DNA from: Sclerotinia nivalis
Lineage: Eukaryota; Ascomycota; Leotiomycetes; Helotiales; Sclerotiniaceae
Assembly (NCBI GenBank): GCA_029531795.1
Contig: JAPEIS010000008.1
Span: 1,550,001 to 1,614,000 of the forward strand
Direction: 5' to 3'
Length of the DNA stretch: 64,000 nt
Below are positions 55,639-64,000 of this stretch, piece after piece. The stretch's first letter is position 1. Each line of letters begins with the position of its first letter. Made by a program: the position numbers and the translations under genes. A model generated the notes under the pieces. It made no database searches and was not told where the DNA came from. It saw nothing but the letters and a program-made list of their open reading frames with translations.

Positions 55639-58216
55639 TTTTATAAATATCCAGTTTGCTGTAAAGATTGATCTGCTTGCTGTTGAGATTGTACAAGGAA
55701 GTATATCCCAATGGAAGATGTTCTAGATATTTTCCAGGTGAGAAGGGAAGGTTGGCGCCAAAAGTGAAATTAGCCTGAGCTTCTTCCACCTGGGGATTTT
55801 TTTTTCTCTCGAATAAGTTTTCCGTTGCGGGTCAACAGCAATGTGGATAAAGGATTGTACAGAGATTTTGTGAAAATATCAAAAAGAGTCGGAGACTATC
55901 ATATAGTTTTTTTCCTTTTTTTCTTTCTTTTTTTATATTTTTCTTTTTTTTTTCCAAAAAAGGTGAATTAATTGTAAGATGGTTGGCTGAATGATACAGT
56001 TTGAAGATGAAGAGGTTGGAATTCCGTGGTTCATTCCTGGCTGCTGTCTATCGCTTACAAGGGAAGTGGTCAGACTGAGCTGCTAAGGGGCTTTTGGCCT
56101 AGCGGTTTGACGGGATCTAGTTTTTAGGTCTTCAGGTACTCTGATACTGTAAGGAGCTTAGACGTACGAATTATAGGGCTTCAGGAGTATTGAACACTTA
56201 AATGGGATACGCATGTCGTGAAAAAGACAAGTTGAACTGGTTAGCATTGACCAATAATAGATGGTGGTTAAGGAAGGTAAAAGCTAACTCGTTCAAACTG
56301 TCGTATCAGATAAGGGATACATACATACATACCTTCGAGGTTCGGCCAAGAGAGTAGAATGTGCATTGTGCTCATTTGATTCAACACTTATAAATTCTGA
56401 ATTATGTTATATAATAACACGTCTAGTTCTATCTGATGGAACTAACCCTCTGTAAAAAGTTATCAAGGACATCTTTGGAGGTTCAAGGAAAAGAAGGTGG
56501 GGTGTCCATGTATTGTTCATTCTACACCTATTGTTAGATGTTGAATTGTGTTTCACAATAGCCCTCCATATAGTAGCTAGCTAGTGCTCTTTTGTAGAGT
56601 TACCACACTCTTCCGTTAGATATCGATATAAAAACAGTCTTTGTGTTCAGAAAGGGCCTTCTTCCTTCTTCCTTCGAGCTGTGCCCGTGCCCGCGTGCCC
56701 CTGCCCATTAGCTCCTCACCTTGACATATAATCTTACAACCCCTCTACAGTCTAGAATGCATAGTCAACACGACAGATATGTTGTGTAGGAATTCACAGA
56801 CCGCAGCACATAAGACACCTAGGAAGGCACAGTTAGCTGTTGATCTTCATACGACTGCGGCAGTGCAGAGTAGATTTGGTTACTCAACCGCTGAAACCTT
56901 CTTGTATTGAGGTTCACCAGTTGACTTGAGGATATCAATGGAAGGTTTTGACGATCATGATCACCTACCGGGTATGTCCTCGTTCATCATGCCATCCATA
57001 TGTCATGTACAAGTAACGGGTAATTATATATTGGCTGCCGTACCAGTTCAGATGCAGTTCAGATGCAATTGAAATGCAATTGAAATGCAGCCCATTGCAT
57101 AATTTGAATGATCCAAAAAGGGAGTTTGTTTGTAGATACCTACTAGGTAAGTCTTACCTACCTATCTAGTACCTACCTAGTATTCCGTAGTTTCATCAAT
57201 TTACCCAGGATGATCGCATCTTTCCTTTTTACAAGGAGTATCCTACCTAGTAAATGCCCAGAAAACTACTCCGTAAAGATATCCTTGAAAGCACACTCCA
57301 CCAAATTGTCGTTCAAATGTTTCTGTTCCTTGGATGCTGTGCATATGGATCAATGGATCAATGTTGGACTTCTTGATATTAGTGATGAGTAAGTTATTCC
57401 CTGAAGTCTACTCAAGTATAACTCATACAATCCTACTCTCCATATTAAGATCACCTAGTACCGGTACGCGTTACCCCTGGCTGGCTTCATCTACAATCTG
57501 CGTACGACCTCTCTGCTATTGGTTTATCCTTAAGATCATATCATCTCTTCAAATTTCAATCAATTGAATAACAATCCTCTGTGGCACCATTCATAATAAC
57601 GTCATCAAATATACCTACCTACTGTAACAGCCTCATTTTCAATATCATTCCCGAGGTTACTGGCATCACATTCACTCTCTTGAACTCTTCGTTGTGATTG
57701 CCTTGCCCATGTACGAACGAACGAACGATCGAACGAACGATCGAAAGAGAGCATCTATGATTGAAATACCACGTTACTACGTTAAATCATTAAATCTACC
57801 TAGTACTTAAAACATTCACAACCACCTTATTCACGCCTTCGCTTTTTCCTTCTCAAGTTCCAAAATAAGGATCCACTATCTTCATTTTGTTCCCCATCTA
57901 ATAAACATCCCTGGAGAACCTCTTTCGCACCATCCAACCCCCTCCATCAAGGAAGAAGCGTCGTCATCTTATTAGTCTCAAAATTTAACATTCCTCTTCT
58001 CTAACCTTATCTTCCACTACCTGACCTACTGTTAGTTGAGGGAAGCACTGACTTGAGAAAAATATCACCCAAGGTTTGCCATCATCGATCATCATCATTG
58101 CCATCATTCCCAAGAGATTATTTATTTCAATGTCTCTTTCGCTTTGATATGAAACGATCGCAAGCTAATTAATTCTTCTCCTTGTCTTTAGCTACGCTCC
58201 TTGCTCTAGCTGTAGT
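55639..58216. other. long intergenic region, 2.6 kb
   Basis: This is the largest gap in the gene-rich part. It has a pyrimidine tract at 55,910-55,965, TACCTACC/CCTAGTA words at 57,135-57,185 and a GAAC/GATC tandem stretch at about 57,714-57,745. CT-rich leader sequence at 57,840-58,215 is probably the 5' UTR of the metalloprotease. Minus frames at 55,514-55,789 lack an ATG. Plus frames at 57,210-57,567 have no recognisable content. A long promoter would fit the cell-cycle regulator at its left. Confidence 0.5.
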
Positions 58217-61093
58217 ATGGCCCCTTCCTTCTTGAAGGACCTTAAGAGGCGCTCCAAGCCCGGCGCAAAAACAACCGATTCTAGCACTGGAGAATCTAGT
58301 GGCAGTAATGCAAGCAATGGGAGTGGTCTTCGAAGCAACACATTCACTTCGAGTAAATCGCAAATCTCCTTGAATTCTTCTTATGGCGCTACAACACCAC
58401 CAACAATGCCAAATTCACAATCCTCATCCAACCTCAACGGCATGGGAGTAACTCGACCAACTGTTTCGACGACTGGGTCAAATAGACACAGTGTATCTGG
58501 GATGTCGGGTTTAGGATCTCCTTCTTCAAAATCGGCTTTGCCTGTCTCACCATACTCACCGCGAATTTTGTCTATCACTGACAATACATGGGTAAGCTTT
58601 CCTGCAAGTGCCGCAGGATTGGGCGGAGCTAACAAACTTTAACTAGGTATATCAAAAGGTCTTGTCGATATATGGCACAATATCAGATCCATCAGAAGTG
58701 CAGATAGACGGAACCCTCACAGTCACTCGTCTAGACGATGGATTTCCTCCGACATACTGGCCTGTTTCCGAGTCTCACTTCAAGGCACTTGTTTACCTTA
58801 CCCCGGGCCCCAATCGATTAAGATTCGATTTCACATCTCCAAAACTTGCGAACAGCAACTCTCCTAATCCCATACACTCCTCTTACCTCACTCTCCACAT
58901 GCTGCCAACTCTTACAAATCCCCCACTTCAATTGGTTATACTACTCGGGAAAGATTCTCCGGGAAAATTTGATGCCGTGCCCTCGCGCATCGAGAGAGAG
59001 GGCAATGGCTTAGATACCGCTATACGAAAATTCAGAATGGCAGCTTATCTGTACGTATATTTCTTCTCCATATAAACTTCTACTTCCTGGTAGCAACTAG
59101 CCAGGTGTGGTTATTTCTAGAGTTCGCAGCCAGCGTATTCTTTTACTCAGTGACCATTGGGAACAGAGTTTGTTTCCCCGAGATTCTAGATATTGGCAAA
59201 GTGCCATATCCTCCTAGATCGGCTCCTGCTTTTCTTCTTCATATCAAAATATCCTTTGGCTGGAGAGAAAGAACTAACGATTACCAGTTGGCAGGCATTT
59301 ACCGCCGAGCAGATGTTTCGAAATAAGCTTGGTAGAAGGACGTTTAGGTTTGAAGAGGAGTGGATTACAGGTACTTCGAACTATAGAGACCGTGAAATGG
59401 GGACCATGAGAAGTGAAGCAAAAGTCCATGTTATCCGAAGCTCGAAAACTGTTGCCGAACTTCGACATCTCGATGTTGCCCAGCAGAACGAAAATGGCAC
59501 CCGCCGAGGGGATTTATTTGCCTTTGCCAGTGAGGATGTCAAAAATTACTTTAAGCCCAAGCCAGGTCAGAAACAGTATGTGACGGTTCTCCTCCTGGAC
59601 GCTCATTGGGAGAAACAGCACAACATGATCACTGGTCATGCTGCCCTTGGAGGTGGGGGCGGGGAGCTTCAGCTAGCTATTTTCGGTAGCCAGGCATTAC
59701 AAAGTTATCCATCTACGCTCGAAGAAGTTGTGCCGGCATTTTCTGATTGTACAGTCACGGACACCAATTTTGTAGCGAATGACTGTAATGAATCTGGTAG
59801 CAACTGGGAGGCTGCCAACATTGGGATAGGCGCCCACCTACATGAAGTGGGCCATTTATTTGGATGCCCTCATCAGGAGAATGGAGTAATGCTTCGGGAT
59901 TACGTTATGTTGAACCGGTCTTTTACCACTAGAGAACCTTATTCAACACGCACAAAATCGAAGGGCGGGCTGGTTTTACCCAGAGACGAATGCACATGGC
60001 ATAGACTGGACACTCTGCGTTTCAGAAGCCACCCGTCGTTCGCACTTCCCACTGACCCTCCACGAGTTAGTGACGACTCCATCCAAGTATGGCCCGTAGA
60101 TAATGGAAGTGTGATCGTTACAGCGGCATCTGGGGTAGCTTTCCTCGAAATATTTACGGAGGGCGACGATCTTTGTCGTAACTGGCAAGAGTTTGGAGAC
60201 GGAAATGGCAATGGGCCCATCCAACGACAAATTACTCTAACGGAGCAAGATCTAAGAAGTCAACTACCTGAGGACCGCCGAAAATCGAGGCTGAAGCTTT
60301 CTGTGAAGTCATTCGGCGGTGGCAGCCATGAGGTTGAAGACTTCGCCCAGCTAGTCTCCAAAGCCAGCAAGCTGAAGTTAAAGAACGGACAGATGGCTTT
60401 CAGAAGCAGTAAACTGGGCGCGTCACAGATGGATGGCACCCAGCCGCAGGAGGTCATATTTGATAGTTCAATTTATCAAACGAAACTGATGATACAAGTG
60501 AAGGTGTAAGTGCATTGCTTCAAGACAGCCGAAAGGGCCATATGGGGTCGCTGTTTTCCGCATTTCTAAGATAATTCACCCAAGTACGATTACTGACAAG
60601 TACTTTAGTTGGGCGGGCTTTGCGCTCGACGGTATAGAGTTTATTTACGAGGATGCAACCTCGCAACTTTTTGGCAAGAGGGGTGGATCAGCTGCAGATT
60701 TTAGTCTCGGTATATACTAGATATATCACATATCCCGTTTCAAGTACTAATAATATCATAGATACACGTCGAGGAGAGTATATCACTGGGTTCTACGTCA
60801 GAAGTGGGTTGTGGTTGGACGGTATTGCAATTATGACTAGTTTAGGGAGGAAGTCCCAGGTTTTTGGAAACCCTGTTGGCGGTTCTGGGTTAGTATTTTC
60901 TCCACGTTGTGCTGTATCAAGTGAGGTGTTACAACTTCACGATAGTTCTCTCATTGCTTCTGGTTATCCTTGTGCATTTTTGCTGATACTCCCCAGGCAT
61001 ACTTTGATACCCCCGAGAGGATACACCATTGCAGGCGTTTCAGGATCATGTGCAGCATGGATTGATGGATTTGGCATTATTCTTACACGGTAA
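58217..61093 (+). CDS. zinc metalloprotease with C-terminal jacalin-like domain, YIL108W-like (809 aa)
   Basis: Exons: 58217-58591, 58647-59050, 59288-60505, 60609-60709, 60762-61093. The N-terminus is Ser/Thr-rich and basic (MAPSFLKDLKRRSKPG). The metalloprotease part has AFTAEQMFRN, GRRTFRFEEEW and the zincin motif HEVGHLFGCPH, with zinc ligands His445, His449 and His455 (HExxHxxGxxH). It matches the yeast YIL108W type of uncharacterised fungal metalloproteases. The C-terminal part (about 665-809: GFALDGIEFIYED, GEYITGFYVRSGLWLDGIAI, AAWIDGFGIIL) is a jacalin-like beta-prism that may bind carbohydrate. No signal peptide is seen, so it is probably intracellular. Intron 2 (237 bases) is unusually long for this genome. 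Confidence 0.87.
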
Positions 61094-61789
61094 GGGTATA
61101 AAGGTAATTTCTGGGAGATGGTAATAGTACACATTAATATTGTATAATTTGGCTTGGGACGACATGATTCGAACGGTTTTTACAAATTACCGTTATCCCA
61201 CGATGTCACTTTCTCATGGTGGCTAGCAACAATACCTAGGTAAAAGCACGAGTGCGTATGGCGTACTGGTGCATATCTATGGAGGCGGTTTAGAATAAAT
61301 GACAGACTTTTAGTCCTGGAGAGGTTTTCCAATTGAGAATAATTGTTGAATGTGGCTGTGAGCTGAATGTCTTTGAGGCTTTCTAAAGGCCCTTGATGAA
61401 GAAGTCGTTGTATCACGCACGAACCACATATATGGGTACCAAAACTAAAGAGAGAAAAAACAACTCCCTTTTGAGATGAAGATGTTGATGATGTGAATGA
61501 TCAGCTTAAATTTAAATATTTGTTCATTCACCCTGTGAATCTCGCTCGAATCCTTCCAGGCAATAAGTAAGACATACCTACTACTTGTTGGTATTTAAAG
61601 TTTGCTCATGCCCCTGGTTCAGCTGTGGCTTGGCGATCCCTCAACGTCATGGGTGTTAAAACCAAGCTCTTCTAACGAAAGAAAACAAACCTAGAAAACG
61701 ACTTCCCAAAAGTCTCAAAATCAACAACCTCACAATACGATCACTTCCCTCTACACTGCAAATACTCGGTGCGAGTTAATTTATCTCCA
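61094..61789. other. intergenic, 0.7 kb
   Basis: It contains the 3' UTR of the metalloprotease gene and the promoter/leader of CHO1. The minus frame 61,180-61,416 has no recognisable content. Confidence 0.6.
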
Positions 61790-62713
61790 ATGTCGAAAAG
61801 AAATAGTGGTAATGCCACAAATGGCGCAACGAAGGATTCAACAGTCGGTGAGTGTTTATGATTGCGTCTATGATTGCCCCTCCCCCTCTTGTGTAAACAG
61901 ATCGAATTTGTAGAATTGTAAATGCGTGCTAATGGAGGGTATAGCTGTAGATAAACAAAAGAGATTGTTGGAGAAGGATACCGGTCATTTCTCTATGATT
62001 AAGATGCTGCATCTTGCGGATTTGATCACCGAACTCAATGGTAATTAATGCCACTCCTCCTACATTCTCTCGCACAAATTTGATAAGTGCTGCTCCTTAG
62101 GATTCTGTGGTGTTATGTCTGTGTTCTCCTCGATGCGGTATTGTCTGGGCCCAGCCGACGCGCATGGAAATCTTTGGGCGGCTTTGGCTTTTATGCCATT
62201 TGGGCTGTTCTTCGATTTCATGGATGGGAAGGTTGCGAGGTGGAGGAAGAAGAGTAGTTTGATGGGCCAAGAATTGGACTCTTTGGCAGATTTGGTATGT
62301 TTCCCTAATTCTACTTGCGTATATCATTTAATTGATGATTATAGGTATCCTTTGGAGTTTCTCCCGCAGCCGCAGCTTTTGCCATTGGTATCCGCACTCC
62401 TGTCGACCATCTCTTCCTGACTTTTTTCGTCCTCTGTGGTCTTACGCGCCTCGCTCGCTTCAACATCACCGTAGCCAATGTCCCTAAGGATGCTACTGGA
62501 AAGAGTAAATACTTCGAAGGCACACCCATTCCAACCTCCCTCTCCATCGCCGCTCTAATGGCATACTGGGTATCCAAGGGCTGGATTCTGGACAATATAC
62601 CATTGGGAACAGTGGCTACTGGTACCATGTTTGAATTTCATCCGGTGGTGGGACTTTTTGTTCTTTGGGGTTGCATGATGACTAGTAAAACTATTCATAT
62701 TCCTAAGCCATGA
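61790..62713 (+). CDS. CHO1: phosphatidylserine synthase, CDP-diacylglycerol-serine type (238 aa)
   Basis: The enzyme makes phosphatidylserine from CDP-diacylglycerol and serine in the ER, the first step toward PE and PC. Exons: 61790-61847, 61945-62040, 62101-62294, 62345-62713. The CDP-alcohol phosphotransferase signature is complete: Asp93-Gly94-x2-Ala97-Arg98-x8-Gly107-x3-Asp111-x3-Asp115 ([22 protein letters not shown]), followed by [27 protein letters not shown] is typical of the fungal/bacterial PSS subclass and separates it from PGP or PI synthases. Several hydrophobic segments follow ([39 protein letters not shown]). At 238 aa it is slightly shorter than yeast Cho1, mainly at the N-terminus. 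Confidence 0.93.
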
Positions 62714-63423
62714 TTATTTATTATGCTGGGGATGGATTATGGTGGGGCAGGAAGGAGCGAAAGGAACGAATGGGAATAGTCATACCCGGTTTGGTGGTAG
62801 AATGGAGATTAAGTACGTATTATGATACCTTGAAGTTCATGAATTGCGCATTACATATATTAAAATGCAATCCTCTTCTCAAGTTGAGTATAGTACTGAT
62901 ATGCATGTGCATGTGAAAAATTTTGTTTAATGCGTCATCAAACCGTGATATGATTTTTATGGTATTTCTTGCCCATACCTAATCCTTCACTTCAAGCGTA
63001 GAATAACAAATCACCATCACCCGGGTTCAGAATATAGCCTCCTTTGTCTTTCGTTTTGCAATCTGGCTGGCGGACTAGGTAACACATGCCTTTATATGTG
63101 TGAAATTAAGGAGTTAGATCGGTAGATTAGATGAGTAATTGGATAAAGGCTAGATTTACAGATAATTTAGTGTGTATGGGAAGCTTTCCGGTCCATTATT
63201 CCCTGGTGGGTGCTTGATCTCAATTTAGAGTAGATTCTCTTTGGTGAAACATGTGTAATATGTTGCCCGAAGCTTCGGAATTTTTCCTATAGTCCACCGA
63301 CTATTGACTAAGAAAGTACAATTTTTACACAGAAGTTCGCAGCAGCCCAAGCCGTCCCTACAAACAGACCCTTAAAAACGCCATATACCCAGATTTGTCT
63401 ACTTCGGCTCTTTACCCTACGAT
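62714..63423. other. intergenic, 0.7 kb, between convergent CHO1 and GAR1
   Basis: It holds the two 3' UTRs. A 68-codon plus frame at 62,710-62,916 overlaps the CHO1 stop and is not supported. Nothing else was seen. Confidence 0.6.
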
Positions 63424-64000
63424 TCAACGTCCACCTCGGGAAAATCCTCCTCTCGAACCACCTCGAGGAGTGAAACCGCCACCACCTCTAGAAAAGCCAC
63501 CGCCGCCTCCACCTCTGGAGAAACCTCCACTACCACCTCTTGGTGTGAAACCACCTCTTCCTCCGCGTGGCGCGCCTCTTCCGCCACCTCGTCCACCCCT
63601 CATTGGTCCTCCTCTACCTCCTCTGGCACCACCGGCTCTCTTTGGTTTTGGTGCTCCTGGAGGTGGCTTTGGCTTTGGAAGGAATTTCTCCAATGGAAGA
63701 AGTTTGTCGCCTCCGATGTAGAATTTGTCGCCAGTCTTGAATGAAGTAGCTTGGATACCTTCGGTGGGCTTGATGGTGAAATAAACTTGGTTGATGGGAC
63801 CGAGAATTTCGTCAACTTTACCGATTGAGGTCTATCAATTCATTTATTAGCCCATGTTTTCCATACTTTTTTTGGGGTCGGAGATTTTTACCTTGTTCTC
63901 TAGGTAGATTGGCGCATTGAAGTAAGGGATTTTAGTATTGATAGATTCGCAGACAATTTCTCCCTCACTGGCATGAAGGAAAGATCCCATAGCTATTCCA
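63424..64000 (-). CDS. GAR1: H/ACA snoRNP subunit Gar1, 3' part (start beyond window)
   Basis: Gar1 is one of the four core proteins of H/ACA snoRNPs, which guide pseudouridylation of rRNA in the nucleolus. Visible exons: >64000-63892 and 63831-63424. The Gar1 core reads [32 protein letters not shown], then [20 protein letters not shown] and [20 protein letters not shown]. It is followed by a long C-terminal Gly/Arg-rich tail with many RGG units (about 63,424-63,640). The N-terminal GAR segment and the start codon lie outside the window. The opposite strand of the RGG tail gives a spurious Pro-rich ORF. Confidence 0.93.

Noticed and set aside
55514..55789. 91-codon minus-strand frame as first exon of the Whi5-like gene
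   Set aside because: It lacks an ATG at its start and joins the second exon out of frame; the alternative exon from 55,638 joins in frame.
59105..59326. 73-codon plus-strand ORF inside the metalloprotease gene
   Set aside because: It lies mostly in intron 2 in a frame that does not continue the protein.
61150..61190. ATTCGAACGG as the T-loop of a tRNA gene
   Set aside because: No matching acceptor, D or anticodon stems around it on either strand.
63395..63721. Pro-rich 108-codon plus-strand ORF
   Set aside because: It is the reverse strand of the Gar1 RGG tail.

Overview
The window is nuclear DNA of a filamentous ascomycete. The genes carry short introns (about 50-60 bases, GT..AG, often with CTAAC/CTGAT-like branch sites), and the gene set is fungal: Pom152, Sqs1, Atg4, an SPX-RING ligase, a CYP52-type P450 and divergent H2A/H2B. 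Gene style, intergenic TACCTACCTAG-type repeats and a Flipper-sized pogo element suggest a Leotiomycete such as Botrytis or Sclerotinia; that placement is inference. No tRNA, rRNA or CRISPR array was seen.

Region 1 (1 to about 21,300) is an extremely AT-rich graveyard of transposable elements with no intact gene. C-to-T/G-to-A decay fits repeat-induced point mutation (RIP), but protein traces remain readable: a Ty1/copia Gag-protease relic on the minus strand at the left edge, three related Tad/I-type LINE copies (endonuclease, reverse transcriptase, RNase H, ATC-repeat tails), and a Ty3/gypsy relic on the minus strand. Nested in these are a 1,837-base pogo/Fot1-like element, a 1,023-base non-coding TIR element, a 213-base solo LTR with a 5-base target duplication, and a 519-base MITE. 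The three TIR elements sit between TA dinucleotides. For two of them the neighbouring LINE copy serves as the empty site.

Region 2 (about 21,600 to 64,000) is gene-rich with normal base composition. In order: a small secreted protein at the repeat boundary (-); 2-oxoglutarate dehydrogenase E2, KGD2 (-); an 86-residue, probably mitochondrial protein (+) divergent from it; histones H2A (-) and H2B (+) from one shared promoter; the G-patch protein Sqs1 (-); the autophagy protease Atg4 (+); an orphan ORF (-); the ribosome-biogenesis J-protein Jjj1 (-); an SPX-RING ubiquitin ligase (+); an F-box/transglutaminase-like/YccV protein (+); a UCH37-type deubiquitinase (-); the nuclear pore protein Pom152 (+); a short F-box-like protein (-); an alpha/beta hydrolase (+); a CYP52-like P450 (-) with a MITE just upstream; a Whi5/Nrm1-type G1/S repressor (-); a zinc metalloprotease with a jacalin-like domain (+); phosphatidylserine synthase (+); and the 3' part of GAR1 (-), cut by the window end.

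The genes are mostly housekeeping and form no evident biosynthetic cluster. Linked pairs include two divergent promoters (KGD2/small mitochondrial gene; H2A/H2B) and several tail-to-tail pairs. Exon coordinates were worked out by hand from splice signals, reading frame and protein-family continuity. No alignment or database search was run.
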